NCBI RefSeq assembly: GCF_001715295.1
Contig: NZ_MDKB01000003.1
Location: 90,892-154,891, forward strand
Direction: 5' to 3'
Origin: Streptomyces griseus
GTDB lineage: Bacteria; Actinomycetota; Actinomycetes; Streptomycetales; Streptomycetaceae
DNA: 64,000 bases
The notes under the pieces are model-generated. The model saw only the letters and a program-made list of their open reading frames with translations, did not search any database and had not been told where the DNA came from. The translations under genes were made by a program, and so were the position numbers. How positions within the stretch are numbered: position 1 is the stretch's first letter; every line of letters starts with the position of its first letter. Positions 31,906-41,099 of this stretch are shown here, piece after piece.

Positions 31906-32271
31906 GTGGCTACCGATGCACCGCCGCCCGAGAGCAGTACGGACCAGCGTCCCGCCCAGCCCACCACCGAGGCGTTCCTCGAGACGCAGCACAGTGCGGA
32001 CTTCGCCGAACTGCGCCGTTCCCACCGGTCCTTCGCCTTCCCGCTGACCGTCGGCTTCGTCGCCTGGTACCTGCTCTACGTGCTGCTGTCCAGCTACGCC
32101 GGGGACTTCATGGGCACCAAGGTCGTCGCCAACTTCAACGTGGCCTTCGTGTTCGGCCTGGCCCAGTTCGCCACCACGTTCCTGATCGCCTGGTTCTACT
32201 CGCGCCACGCCACGAGGAAGCTCGACCCCCAGGCTGCGGCCATCAAGTCCCGTATGGAGGCCGACGCATGA
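31906..32271 (+). CDS. DUF485 membrane protein, partner of the acetate symporter
   Basis: 121 residues from GTG 31906, chosen because of an excellent SD (GCGAGGAG, 5-nt gap); the frame is open to 31858. A Pro/Thr/Gln-rich N-terminus precedes two membrane helices (FPLTVGFVAWYLLYVLLSSY and NVAFVFGLAQFATTFLIAWF). DUF485 (YjcH-like) genes accompany actP in many bacteria. Stop overlaps actP start (ATGA). Confidence 0.88.
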   Translation: MATDAPPPESSTDQRPAQPTTEAFLETQHSADFAELRRSHRSFAFPLTVGFVAWYLLYVLLSSYAGDFMGTKVVANFNVAFVFGLAQFATTFLIAWFYSRHATRKLDPQAAAIKSRMEADA

Positions 32272-33902
32272 GCGCCGCGTACCCGCACCCCGCGATCCAG
32301 CTCGCCGCCTCCTCGACGGCCGAGCACCGCCCGTTGATCATCAGCCTCTTCGCGGTCTTCGTCGCCGCGACCCTCGCCATCACCGTCTGGGCCGGCCGGC
32401 AGACGAAGAACGCGTCCGACTTCTACGCGGGCGGCCGCCAGTTCACCGCCTTCCAGAACGGCCTCGCGGTCTCCGGCGACTACATGTCCGCCGCGTCCTT
32501 CCTCGGCATCGCCGGTGCCATCGCCCTCTTCGGATACGACGGCTTCCTCTATTCCATCGGCTTCCTCGTCGCCTGGCTCGTGGCCCTCCTGCTGGTCGCC
32601 GAACCGCTGCGCAACTCCGGCCGCTACACCATGGGCGACGTCCTCGCCTACCGGATGCGCCAGCGGCCGGTCCGCACCGCCGCGGGCGTCTCCACCATCG
32701 TCGTGTCGATCTTCTACCTGCTGGCCCAGATGGCGGGGGCGGGCGTCCTCGTCTCGCTGCTGCTCGGCATCACCAGCGACGCCGGCAAGATCCTCATCGT
32801 GGCCCTGGTCGGCGTACTCATGATCGTCTACGTCACCATCGGGGGCATGAAGGGCACCACCTGGGTCCAGATGGTCAAGGCCGTGCTCCTCATCGCGGGC
32901 GCGCTGCTGATGACCTTCATGGTGCTGTGGAAGTTCGACTTCAACGTCTCCGACCTGCTGGGCACCGCCGCCGAGAAGAGCGGCCACGGAGCGGCGTTCC
33001 TGGAGCCGGGACTCAAGTACGGCGTCACCGGCGTCTCGAAGCTGGACTTCATCTCGCTCGGGCTCGCCCTCGTGCTCGGTACCGCCGGCCTGCCGCACAT
33101 CCTCATCCGCTTCTACACCGTGCCCACGGCCAAGGCCGCCCGTAAGTCCGTCAATTGGGCCATCGGCATCATCGGCGCCTTCTACCTCATGACCATCGCC
33201 CTCGGCTTCGGTGCCGCCGCGCTGATCGGCCCCGAGGAGATCAAGGCGAAGAACCCGGCGGGCAACGCGGCGGCGCCGCAACTCGCGGAATACCTCGGCG
33301 GGGTCGGCACCACGGGGGGCGCCGTCCTCCTCGCGGTGATCTCGGCCGTCGCCTTCGCCACCATCCTCGCGGTCGTCGCGGGTCTCACCCTCGCCTCCTC
33401 GTCCTCCTTCGCCCACGACATCTACGCCAACGTCATCCGAAGGGGACAGGCGACCGAGAAGGAGGAGATGCGCGCCGCCCGGTGGGCCACCGTCGCGATC
33501 GGCATCGTCTCGATCGCCCTCGGCGCCATGGCCCGCGACCTGAACGTCGCCGGACTCGTCGCCCTGGCCTTCGCCGTCGCCGCGTCGGCCAACCTGCCGA
33601 CCATCCTCTACAGCCTCTTCTGGAAGCGCTTCACCACGCAGGGCGCCCTCTGGTCCATCTACGGCGGTCTCGCCTCCTCGGTCCTGCTGGTGCTCTTCTC
33701 CCCGGTCGTCTCCGGCAAGGCCAGCTCAATGTTCCCGGACGTCGACTTCGCCTGGTTCCCGCTGGAGAACCCCGGCCTCATCTCCATCCCGCTGGGCTTC
33801 CTGCTCGGCTGGGTCGGCTCGGTCGTCTCCAAGGAGGAGCCCGACGCCGGCAAGTACGCCGAACTGGAGGTCAAGTCCCTCACCGGCACCGGCGCCCACT
33901 GA
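32268..33902 (+). CDS. actP: Cation/acetate symporter (SSS family)
   Basis: 544 residues, about 13 membrane helices. Family features: TKNASDFYAGGRQFTAFQNG, SGDYMSAASFLGIAGAIAL, VLGTAGLPHILIRFYTVP and SSSSFAHDIYANVIRRG. ActP takes up acetate and related small acids with Na+ or H+. Start ATG 32268 is coupled to the DUF485 gene. Followed by a strong terminator. Confidence 0.92.
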   Translation: MSAAYPHPAIQLAASSTAEHRPLIISLFAVFVAATLAITVWAGRQTKNASDFYAGGRQFTAFQNGLAVSGDYMSAASFLGIAGAIALFGYDGFLYSIGFLVAWLVALLLVAEPLRNSGRYTMGDVLAYRMRQRPVRTAAGVSTIVVSIFYLLAQMAGAGVLVSLLLGITSDAGKILIVALVGVLMIVYVTIGGMKGTTWVQMVKAVLLIAGALLMTFMVLWKFDFNVSDLLGTAAEKSGHGAAFLEPGLKYGVTGVSKLDFISLGLALVLGTAGLPHILIRFYTVPTAKAARKSVNWAIGIIGAFYLMTIALGFGAAALIGPEEIKAKNPAGNAAAPQLAEYLGGVGTTGGAVLLAVISAVAFATILAVVAGLTLASSSSFAHDIYANVIRRGQATEKEEMRAARWATVAIGIVSIALGAMARDLNVAGLVALAFAVAASANLPTILYSLFWKRFTTQGALWSIYGGLASSVLLVLFSPVVSGKASSMFPDVDFAWFPLENPGLISIPLGFLLGWVGSVVSKEEPDAGKYAELEVKSLTGTGAH

Positions 33903-33932
33903 CCGCGCCGCCGAACAGTTCAGAACAGCTCC

Positions 33933-33966
33933 GGGGCCCCGTCGTAGAGTCCTACGACGGGGCCCC
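33933..33966 (+). terminator. Terminator of the actP operon
   Basis: 15-bp perfect inverted repeat GGGGCCCCGTCGTAG (33933-33947) / CTACGACGGGGCCCC (33952-33966), loop 4 nt. Confidence 0.75.
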
Positions 33967-34069
33967 ACCACACCTCGTACCGAACGAGCACTCCCGATGT
34001 CACAGGTCTCGCGTACTCTCGGAGGAGTCAGACCACGACGGCGGACATCACCGGGGGAGGGGGCCCACA

Positions 34070-35059
34070 GTGCTCATCGACACCTACGGCCGGGTCGCCA
34101 CCGACCTGCGTGTCTCACTGACCGACAAGTGCAATCTGCGCTGCACCTACTGCATGCCCGAGGAGGGCCTGCAGTGGCTCTCCAAACCCGACCTCCTGAC
34201 CGACGACGAGATCGTCACACTCGTCCGCATCGCCGTCACGGAGCTCGGCGTCACGGAGGTCCGCTTCACCGGCGGGGAGCCGCTGCTGCGCCCCGGGCTG
34301 GTCTCCATCGTCGAGCGGTGCGCCGCCCTGGACCCCCGCCCCCGGATGTCGCTCACCACCAACGGCATCGGGCTCAAGCGCACCGCCGCCGCACTGAAGG
34401 CGGCCGGTCTGGACCGGGTCAACGTCTCGCTGGACACCCTGCGCCCGGACGTCTTCAAGACGCTCACCCGCCGCGACCGCCACAAGGACGTCCTGGACGG
34501 ACTCCAGGCCGCCCGCGAGGCCGGTCTCACCCCGGTCAAGGTGAATGCCGTCCTCATGCCGGGACTCAACGACGACGAGGCCCCCGAGCTGCTCGCCTGG
34601 GCCGTGGAGCACGCGTACGAGCTCCGGTTCATCGAGCAGATGCCGCTCGACGCCCAGCACGGCTGGAAGCGCGACGGAATGATCACGGCGGGAGACATCC
34701 TCGCCTCGCTGCGCACCCGCTTCACCCTCACCGCCGAAGGGAAGGACGAGCGCGGCTCGGCACCCGCCGAGCGGTGGACGGTGGACGGCGGTCCCCACAC
34801 CGTCGGCGTCATCGCCTCCGTGACCAGGCCCTTCTGCCGGGCCTGCGACCGCACCCGGCTCACCGCGGACGGCCAGGTCCGTACCTGCCTGTTCGCCCGG
34901 GAGGAGACGGACCTGAGGGGCGCCCTGCGCTCGGGCGCGCCGGACGAGGAGATCGCCAGGATCTGGCGGCTCGCGATGTGGGGCAAGAAGGCGGGCTCCG
35001 GCATCGACGACCCCGCCTTCCTGCAGCCCGACCGCCCGATGTCAGCGATCGGCGGCTGA
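34070..35059 (+). CDS. moaA: GTP 3',8-cyclase (molybdenum cofactor step 1)
   Basis: 329 residues, radical SAM. The N-terminal cluster is in SLTDKCNLRCTYCMP (CxxxCxxC), followed by VRFTGGEPLLRP for SAM binding. The C-terminal second [4Fe-4S] site has CRACDRTRLTADGQVRTC. The usual C-terminal GG tail is present (SAIGG). MoaA turns GTP into 3',8-cyclo-H2-GTP for molybdopterin synthesis. GTG 34070 with GGGGGAGG upstream. No other moa gene is nearby. Its 3' end overlaps a convergent gene by 18 bp. Confidence 0.95.
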   Translation: MLIDTYGRVATDLRVSLTDKCNLRCTYCMPEEGLQWLSKPDLLTDDEIVTLVRIAVTELGVTEVRFTGGEPLLRPGLVSIVERCAALDPRPRMSLTTNGIGLKRTAAALKAAGLDRVNVSLDTLRPDVFKTLTRRDRHKDVLDGLQAAREAGLTPVKVNAVLMPGLNDDEAPELLAWAVEHAYELRFIEQMPLDAQHGWKRDGMITAGDILASLRTRFTLTAEGKDERGSAPAERWTVDGGPHTVGVIASVTRPFCRACDRTRLTADGQVRTCLFAREETDLRGALRSGAPDEEIARIWRLAMWGKKAGSGIDDPAFLQPDRPMSAIGG

Positions 35060-35290
35060 GGACTCCCACTCCGCCAGCGGCACGACGTCCTTCAGGAAGC
35101 CGCGCACCCCGAGGAACGAGGACAGGTGCTCCCGGTGTTCCTCGCAGGCCAGCCAGGTCTTGCGGCGCTCCGGGGTGTGCAGCTTCGGATTGTTCCAGGC
35201 GAGCACCCACACGGCATCGGCGCGGCAGCCCTTGGCGGAACAGACCGGCGCACCGGAGGCGCTCTCGGCGGTGGATTCGGGGAGGTTCAC
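35042..35290 (-). CDS. Small putative Zn-binding protein
   Basis: 82 residues from GTG 35290. Cys/His pattern PVCSAKGCRADA ... TWLACEEHREHL suggests one zinc site. Conserved segments WVLAWNNPKLHTPERRK. Unknown function; common in actinobacteria near moaA, from memory. TAGGGT (35298-35303) is 7 nt before the start and no usable SD exists, so a leaderless message is likely. Converges on, and overlaps, moaA. Confidence 0.75.
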   Translation of the reverse strand: MNLPESTAESASGAPVCSAKGCRADAVWVLAWNNPKLHTPERRKTWLACEEHREHLSSFLGVRGFLKDVVPLAEWESSAADR

Positions 35291-35500
35291 GGCCTCAACC
35301 CTAAGGGAGGCTCCGCGCCGGGCTCCGTACGCATCCCCGCCGGAGAAAGAGCGACGCCGAGCAGCCACGGGGGGAGCTGCCCGGCGTCAGTCCGTCGCTC
35401 CGACGGGGGATGCGGAGCGCGTTCTGAAGTATGTCACGGGGACCTGGGTGCGGTGCACCGGAACTTCACGATTGATCGGAGCTCCCGGCTCCTCGGTCGG

Positions 35501-35878
35501 TCAGCCCGTGGCCTGCGGATCCGCGGCCCGGCCCGCCGGACCGGGCTCCGGCGCGGGCTCCGGGGCGCCCGGAGCAGGCGCGGCGCCGACGGCCGGCCGC
35601 AGCGGCGCGGGCACGAATGCCGACGGCAGCGAAGGAGCGTTCTCCCGGCCCGCGTTGGCGATCACCACCGCGACGTACGGGAGCAGAACACCCAGTGCGA
35701 GCGCCACGACCGCCACATGCCGCTCGACGTTCCACAGGGTCGCGGCCAGTACCACGGAGACGGTCCGCACGGACATCGAGATGATGTAGCGCCGCTGTCT
35801 GCCGCGCACGTCGTCGGCGAGACCCTGCCGGGCGCCCGTGATCCGGAAGACCTCCGGGCCGCTTCGCTTCCCCATCAT
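35501..35878 (-). CDS. DUF3099-like small membrane protein
   Basis: 125 residues. Starts MMGKRSGPEVFRITGA, then two membrane helices (ISMSVRTVSVVLAATLWNV and VAVVALALGVLLPYVAVVIANA) and a Pro/Ala-rich cytoplasmic tail. Matches the DUF3099 layout. GGTGGAG precedes the double ATG; the second (35875) may be the true start. Function unknown. Confidence 0.75.
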   Translation of the reverse strand: MMGKRSGPEVFRITGARQGLADDVRGRQRRYIISMSVRTVSVVLAATLWNVERHVAVVALALGVLLPYVAVVIANAGRENAPSLPSAFVPAPLRPAVGAAPAPGAPEPAPEPGPAGRAADPQATG

Positions 35879-36086
35879 GCTCCACCACCAGATCGCTGTG
35901 CCGGACTTCCCGGACCGGTCCGCATATACGGTACGCCCGGGTTCCGCCGTGTTCGAGACCGGGGCGCGCGCCACCCGGGCGGGCCGCCACCGCCGTACCG
36001 CGAACGGGCCTGCCCGGCATGCGCCCTCCATCCCCCGGGCCGAGACTGGGTGGACGTGCGCACACCGCGCCGCGTGAGGAGGCGTC

Positions 36087-36371
36087 ATGGGCTGGTTGTG
36101 GGCGATCATCGTGGGTCTTGTGCTGGGTGTGATCGCCCGGGCGATCCTCCCGGGGAAGCAGAACATCCCCCTCTGGCTGACGGTGGTGTTCGGTATCCTC
36201 GGCAGCGTCCTCGGCAACGCGGTCGCGACCTGGATCGGTGTCAACGAGACCAAGGGCATCGACTGGATCCGCCACCTGCTGCAGCTGATCGGCGCCGTGG
36301 TGGTCGTCGGGCTCGGTGACATGCTCTGGCAGTCGATCCGCGGGAACCGGGGCACCCGTGAGAGAATCTGA
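36087..36371 (+). CDS. GlsB/YeaQ/YmgE-family membrane protein
   Basis: 94 residues, three short hydrophobic segments with the family pattern WAIIVGLVLGVIARAILPG and FGILGSVLGNAVATWIG. Called transglycosylase-associated in databases; linked with stress responses. Perfect SD (GAGGAGG). Slightly unusual in having an inserted NETKGIDWIRHLL loop. Confidence 0.88.
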   Translation: MGWLWAIIVGLVLGVIARAILPGKQNIPLWLTVVFGILGSVLGNAVATWIGVNETKGIDWIRHLLQLIGAVVVVGLGDMLWQSIRGNRGTRERI

Positions 36372-36385
36372 ACCGCGCCACGCGC

Positions 36386-36426
36386 CACTGCGGCCGGCCA
36401 CGCGTCACGCGTGACCGGCCGCAGTG
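36386..36426. terminator. Bidirectional hairpin between glsB-like gene and tyrS
   Basis: CACTGCGGCCGG (36386-36397) pairs with CCGGCCGCAGTG (36415-36426), 12 bp. Confidence 0.65.
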
Positions 36427-36483
36427 CCGTGTCGGGGGCCCGCCCCGGCGCACCGGTGGTGATCCGGGCAGGCCGGCTCCCGA

Positions 36484-37752
36484 TCAGCCGGCGGTGACCT
36501 CGACGGCGGCGAGATTCTTCTTGCCCCGGCGCAGGACCAGCCAGCGTCCGTGCAGCAGCTCCTCGCGGGCCGGCGCGCTCTCACCGTCCGTGACCTTCAC
36601 GTTGTTCACGTAGGCCCCGCCCTCCTTGACCGTACGGCGGGCGGCCGACTTGCTGGCCGACAGGCCGACCTCGACCAGGAGGTCCACCACGGGGGCCAGC
36701 TCGGCGACCCGGGCGTGCGGTACCTCGGACAGGGCGGCGCCCAGCGTCGCCTCGTCCAGCTCACCGAGCTCCCCCTGCCCGAACAGGGCCTTCGACGCGG
36801 CGATGACCGCCGCGCACTCCGCACCGCCGTGCACCAGCGTCGTCAGCTCCTCGGCCAGCGACCGCTGAGCCGACCGGGCCTGGGGGCGCTCCTCCGTGAG
36901 CCGCTCCAGCTCCTCGAGCTCCTCCCGGCTCTTGAAGCTGAGGATGCGCATGTAGGTGGAGATGTCCCGGTCGTCCACGTTCAGCCAGAACTGGTAGAAC
37001 GCGTACGGCGTGGTCATCTGCGGATCGAGCCAGACGGCCCCGCTCTCGGACTTGCCGAACTTGGTGCCGTCCGCCTTGACCATCAGCGGTGTCGCCAGCG
37101 CGTGCACGGCGGCCCCGGGCTCCAGGCGGTGGATCAGGTCGATGCCCGCCGTGAGGTTGCCCCACTGGTCGCTGCCGCCCTGCTGGAGGGTGCAGCCGTA
37201 ACGCCGGTACAGCTCCAGGAAGTCCATGCCCTGCAGCAGCTGGTAGCTGAACTCCGTGTAGCTGATGCCCTCCTGCGACTCCAGCCGGCGGGCGACCGAG
37301 TCCTTGGTGAGCATCTTGTTGACCCGGAAGTGCTTGCCGATGTCCCGGAGGAACTCGATCGCGGAGAGGCCCGCGGTCCAGTCCAGGTTGTTCACCATCG
37401 TGGCGGCGTTCGGGCCCTCGAAGGTGAGGAAGGGCTCGATCTGCCCGCGCAGCCGCTGGACCCACGCGGCGATGGTCTCCGGGTCGTTCAGCGTGCGCTC
37501 CGCGGTGGGCCGCGGGTCGCCGATCTGACCGGTGGCCCCGCCGACCAGGGCGAGAGGCCGGAGTCCGGCCAGCTGGAGGCGGCGCATGGTGAGCACCTGC
37601 ACCAGGTGGCCGACGTGGAGACTGGCCGCGGTCGGGTCGAAGCCGCAATAGAACGTGACCGGGCCGTCCGCGAGAGCCTTGCGCAGGGCGTCCTCGTCGG
37701 TGGACTGGGCGAACAGCCCGCGCCACTTCAGCTCGTCGACGATGTCCGTCAC
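36484..37752 (-). CDS. tyrS: Tyrosyl-tRNA synthetase
   Basis: 422 residues. HIGH-type motif HVGH in ASLHVGHLVQVL, tyrosine pocket YTEFSYQLLQGMDF, KMSKS-type motif KFGKS, and C-terminal S4 RNA-binding domain (SKSAARRTVKEGGAYVNN). Charges tRNA-Tyr in the cytoplasm. GTG 37752 with AGGAGAG 8-9 nt upstream. Repeat element B2 lies directly upstream, and an in-frame extension through the element exists but is not the likely start. No T-box structure seen. Confidence 0.96.
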   Translation of the reverse strand: MTDIVDELKWRGLFAQSTDEDALRKALADGPVTFYCGFDPTAASLHVGHLVQVLTMRRLQLAGLRPLALVGGATGQIGDPRPTAERTLNDPETIAAWVQRLRGQIEPFLTFEGPNAATMVNNLDWTAGLSAIEFLRDIGKHFRVNKMLTKDSVARRLESQEGISYTEFSYQLLQGMDFLELYRRYGCTLQQGGSDQWGNLTAGIDLIHRLEPGAAVHALATPLMVKADGTKFGKSESGAVWLDPQMTTPYAFYQFWLNVDDRDISTYMRILSFKSREELEELERLTEERPQARSAQRSLAEELTTLVHGGAECAAVIAASKALFGQGELGELDEATLGAALSEVPHARVAELAPVVDLLVEVGLSASKSAARRTVKEGGAYVNNVKVTDGESAPAREELLHGRWLVLRRGKKNLAAVEVTAG

Positions 37753-37776
37753 GGTCGTTTCTCTCCTCTGAGGGTT

Positions 37777-37960
37777 CCTGGGGCGTGTTCCGCGAGTCCC
37801 GTCGGCCCGGCGGCGCCCGGTACGTTCACGCGCCGCGTTCTCGGGCTCTTCCCGGTACATCCAGTATCGGGTCGGCCCTCCGCCGTGCGATCGCACGCAC
37901 CGGACGCCGCCGGGCCTGCCCTGCGGGCAGACGACGCCACTCCCGGAAAAACGCCCCAGG
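37777..37960 (-). repeat. Miniature inverted-repeat element, subfamily B, copy B2
   Basis: About 184 bp bounded by CCTGGGGCGTGTTCCGCGAG and ACGCCCCAGG, between tldE and tyrS. In reverse orientation it matches B1: GTCGTCTGCCC, GCAGGGCAGGCCCGGCGGCG and TCCGGTGCGTGCGATCGCA are shared. The middle (TACATCCAGTAT, CCCTCCGCCGTGCGAT) is also shared with subfamily A. Confidence 0.8.
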
Positions 37961-37992
37961 TGCGATGGGTCGTACCGGTCAGTCTATGGGGG

Positions 37993-39387
37993 TCATACGC
38001 CCCGGCTGACCGAGCTCATATGGAAATCGGGGATGCGCAGCGCGGGCATCGCGGCCCGGGTGAAGTAGTCGCCCCACTCACGCGGCAGCGTCTTCTCCGT
38101 ACGTCCCGCCTCCGACGCCCGGGACAGCAGCCCGACCGGCGACTCGTTGAACCGGAAGTTGTTCACCTCGCCGACGACCTCGCCGTCCTCCACCAGATAG
38201 ACGCCGTCCCGGGTCAGCCCGGTCAGCAACAGCGTCGCCGGATCCACCTCGCGGATGTACCAGAGGCACGTCAGCAGCAGCGCCCGCCCGCTCGTCGCGG
38301 CCACCATCTCCTCCAGGGACCGCTCACCGCCCCCGTCCAGGACCAGGTTGTCCATGGCGGGGGCCACCGGCAGGCCCGTCAGCCCGGCGGAGTGCCGGGT
38401 GGTGGTCAGCCGCTCCAGCCGGCCGTCCTTGATCCAGTCGGTCGGGGCCAGCGGCAGCCCGTTGTCGAAGACCGAGGCCCCGTCGCCGGACGCGTGGGCG
38501 ATCACGAAGGGGGCGGACTCCAGCCCCGGCTCGTGCGGGTCGCTGCGCAGGGTCAGCGGGAGCGGGGAGAGCGTCTCGCCGATCCGCGTGCCACCGCCGG
38601 GCCGGGAGAACACCGTGCGGCCCTCCGCCGCGTCCCGGGCGCCGGCCGACCAGTACTGGTAGATCAGCAGGTCGGCCACCGCCGTGGGCGGCAGCAGCGT
38701 CTCGTACCGCCCGGCCGGCAGCTCGATCCGGCGTTCCGCCCAGCCGAGGCGTCGCGCGAGCTCCGCGTCCAGGGCCGCCGGGTCGACGTCCTTGAAGTCC
38801 CTGGTCGCCCTGCCCGCCCAGGCGGACCGGGTCCGGTCGGGCGACTTGGCGTTCAGCTCCAGCGTCCCGTTCGGCTGGTCGTGGCGCAGCCGCAGCCCGG
38901 TCGACGTCCCCACGTAGGTCGAGCTCAGTTCGTGGTGGGCGAAGCCGTACAGCTCACGGCCGCCGGCCCGGGCGCGGGCGAAGGCCTCGCCGAGCGCGGG
39001 GGCGAAGTCGGCGAACACGTCGGAACCGGTCTCGGCCGGTGCCTCCGTGAAGTCGGCGGACACCGGTACCCCGGAGACCAGCGGCTGCGCGTCCTCGGCC
39101 GGACCCGCGCCGCGCGCGGCGGCCTCCGCGGCCCGCACGAGCGGCTCCAGGTCCTCGGTGGTCACGGCCGAGCGTGACACCACACCGGACGCGGTCCCCT
39201 GCGCGCCGTCCACGGTCGCGATCACGGTCAGGCTCCGGCCCCGCGTCACCCCGTTCGTGGTGAGGGCGTTGCCGGCCCACCGCAGGTTGGCGGAGGAGTT
39301 CTCGTCCGCGACGACCACGCAGCCGTCCGCGGTGGACAGCTCGAGTGCGCGCTCCACGATCTCGTACGGCTTACTGACGCGGCTCAT
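37993..39387 (-). CDS. tldE: TldE/PmbA-like metalloprotease partner
   Basis: 464 residues of the TldD/PmbA family without the HExxxH site. Conserved pieces include GVTRGRSLTVIATVDG, GRYETLLPPTAVADLL, and C-terminal GLTRDGVYLVEDGEVVGEVNNFRFNESP. Forms a heterodimer with TldD that degrades unfolded peptides or trims peptide antibiotics such as microcins. ATG 39387; the junction to tldD carries an 86-bp duplication. Tandem with tyrS downstream, separated by element B2. Confidence 0.9.
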   Translation of the reverse strand: MSRVSKPYEIVERALELSTADGCVVVADENSSANLRWAGNALTTNGVTRGRSLTVIATVDGAQGTASGVVSRSAVTTEDLEPLVRAAEAAARGAGPAEDAQPLVSGVPVSADFTEAPAETGSDVFADFAPALGEAFARARAGGRELYGFAHHELSSTYVGTSTGLRLRHDQPNGTLELNAKSPDRTRSAWAGRATRDFKDVDPAALDAELARRLGWAERRIELPAGRYETLLPPTAVADLLIYQYWSAGARDAAEGRTVFSRPGGGTRIGETLSPLPLTLRSDPHEPGLESAPFVIAHASGDGASVFDNGLPLAPTDWIKDGRLERLTTTRHSAGLTGLPVAPAMDNLVLDGGGERSLEEMVAATSGRALLLTCLWYIREVDPATLLLTGLTRDGVYLVEDGEVVGEVNNFRFNESPVGLLSRASEAGRTEKTLPREWGDYFTRAAMPALRIPDFHMSSVSRGV

Positions 39388-39499
39388 CGCCCGCCCCCCT
39401 GCGTCGTGTTGAGACTGTGCCTGCCCGGGGGCCGGCCCCCGGACCCCCGGCCGGTTCCGCGGTGACCGCTCATCGCCCGCCCTCCTGCGTCGTGTTGAG
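39382..39499. repeat. Duplicated tldD/tldE junction with an internal palindrome
   Basis: A 32-bp sequence covering the end of tldD and the ATGAGC start occurs twice, at 39382-39413 and 39468-39499, with one mismatch and an offset of 86 bp. Between them lies an 18-bp perfect palindrome CCGGGGGCCGGCCCCCGG (39425-39442). The inner copy still encodes LNTTQ and GGGR like the tldD C-terminus. Confidence 0.8.
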
Positions 39500-40993
39500 G
39501 ATGTTCACGCCCCGGAAGAGGGCGGAGGGGCAGCCGTGCGAGACGGCGGCGACCTGGCCCGGCTGGGCCTTGCCGCAGTTGAAGGCGCCGCCCAGGACGT
39601 AGGTCTGCGGCCCGCCGACCTTCTCCATCGAGCCCCAGAAGTCCGTGGTCGTCGCCTGGTAGGCGACGTCCCGCAGCTGGCCCGCCAGCCTGCCGTTCTC
39701 GATCCGGAAGAACCGCTGCCCGGTGAACTGGAAGTTGTACCTCTGCATGTCGATCGACCAGGACCGGTCGCCGACCACGTAGATCCCACGCTCCACGCCG
39801 CCGATCAGGTCCTCCGTGGAGAGCCCGCCCGGATCCGGCCGCAGCGACACGTTCGCCATGCGCTGTACCGGGACGTGGCCCGGGGAGTCCGCGTACGCAC
39901 AGCCGTTGGAGCGTCCGAGGCCCGTGAGCTTCGCGATCCGGCGGTCCGTCTGGTAGCCCACCAGCGTGCCGTCCTTCACCAGGTCCCACGACTGCGCCTC
40001 GACGCCCTCGTCGTCGTACCCGACGGTCGCCAGCCCGTGCTCGGCGGTGCGGTCGCCGGTCACGTTCATCACGGGGGAGCCGTACGCCAGCTTCCCGAGC
40101 TGGTCGAAGGTGGCGAAGGAGGTCCCGGCGTACGCCGCCTCGTATCCCAGCGCCCGGTCCAGTTCGGTGGCGTGGCCGATCGACTCGTGGATCGTCAGCC
40201 ACAGGTTGGACGGGTCGACGACCAGGTCGTACGTCCCCGCCTCGACGCCCGGCGCCCGCATCTTCTCGGCCAGCAGACCGGGGATCCGCTCCAGCTCGGC
40301 GTCCCAGTCCCAGCCGGTGCCGGTCAGGTACTCCCAGCCCCGGCCCACCGGCGGTGCGATGGTCCGCATCGAGTCGAACTCACCGGTCGTGCCGTCCACG
40401 GCCACGGCGGTCAGCTGCGGATGGACCCGCACCCGCTGCTGGGTGGTGACGGTGCCGGCCGTGTCCGCGTAGAACTTGTTCTCGTGGACGGTCATCAGCG
40501 ACGCGTCCACGTGGGCCACCCCGTCCGCGGCCAGCAGCCGCGCACTCCACTCGGCGAGCAGCCCCGCCTTCTCCTCGTCCGGTACGGAGAAGGGGTCGAC
40601 CTCGTACGCCGACACCCAGGTCCGCTCACCGTGCACCGGCTCGTCCGCCAGCTCGACGCGTTCGTCGGAACCCGCCGCCGCGATCACCTTCGCCGACAGC
40701 TTCGCCATGGCGACGGCCTGCGAGGCCACCTTCGCCGCGGCGTCCATCGTCAGGTCCACCCCGGAGGCGAACCCCCACGCCCCGCCGTGCACCACCCGCA
40801 CCGCGTACCCGAGGTCGGTGCTGTCCGACGTCCCGGAAGGCCGCGCGTCCCGCAGCCGCCAGGAGGCGCCGCGCACCCGCTCGAACCGGAAATCGGCGTG
40901 TACGGCGCCGAGCGCACGCGCGCGGGCTAGTGCCGCGTCGGCGAGGGCACGTAGCGGCAGCGCCAGGAACGACTGATCTACCTCGTGGGCCAC
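39470..40993 (-). CDS. tldD: TldD-like zinc metalloprotease
   Basis: 507 residues. Zinc site HESIGH at 269-274 (HExxxH) within IHESIGHATELDRALG, conserved GYDDEGVEAQ, and C-terminal Cys/Asn region YVLGGAFNCGKAQPGQVAAVSHGCP. Active subunit of the TldD/TldE protease. GTG 40993 has AAGGAGG upstream. Stop overlaps an ATG that begins the duplicated junction rather than tldE itself. Confidence 0.92.
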   Translation of the reverse strand: MAHEVDQSFLALPLRALADAALARARALGAVHADFRFERVRGASWRLRDARPSGTSDSTDLGYAVRVVHGGAWGFASGVDLTMDAAAKVASQAVAMAKLSAKVIAAAGSDERVELADEPVHGERTWVSAYEVDPFSVPDEEKAGLLAEWSARLLAADGVAHVDASLMTVHENKFYADTAGTVTTQQRVRVHPQLTAVAVDGTTGEFDSMRTIAPPVGRGWEYLTGTGWDWDAELERIPGLLAEKMRAPGVEAGTYDLVVDPSNLWLTIHESIGHATELDRALGYEAAYAGTSFATFDQLGKLAYGSPVMNVTGDRTAEHGLATVGYDDEGVEAQSWDLVKDGTLVGYQTDRRIAKLTGLGRSNGCAYADSPGHVPVQRMANVSLRPDPGGLSTEDLIGGVERGIYVVGDRSWSIDMQRYNFQFTGQRFFRIENGRLAGQLRDVAYQATTTDFWGSMEKVGGPQTYVLGGAFNCGKAQPGQVAAVSHGCPSALFRGVNILNTTQEGGR

Positions 40994-41099
40994 GAAGGGC
41001 TCCCCTCCTTTGACAGTGCTGGCAGTGAATCACGGAGCGGAGGGTCGTCGGGCGGCTACCGGTTCGTGAGCGCGGGGGCGTCGCCGCCCCCCGTTATCT

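Noticed and set aside
33155..35059. 634-codon frame running from actP into moaA
   Set aside because: The moaA part begins at GTG 34070 with an SD; the earlier part is a shadow of actP and crosses a strong terminator.
36484..37970. T-box leader upstream of tyrS
   Set aside because: No T-box sequence or tRNA-like antiterminator seen; the upstream region is repeat element B2.
36550..39177. 875-codon plus-strand frame opposite tyrS and tldE
   Set aside because: Shadow; its translation is dominated by repeat-element and complementary-strand sequence.
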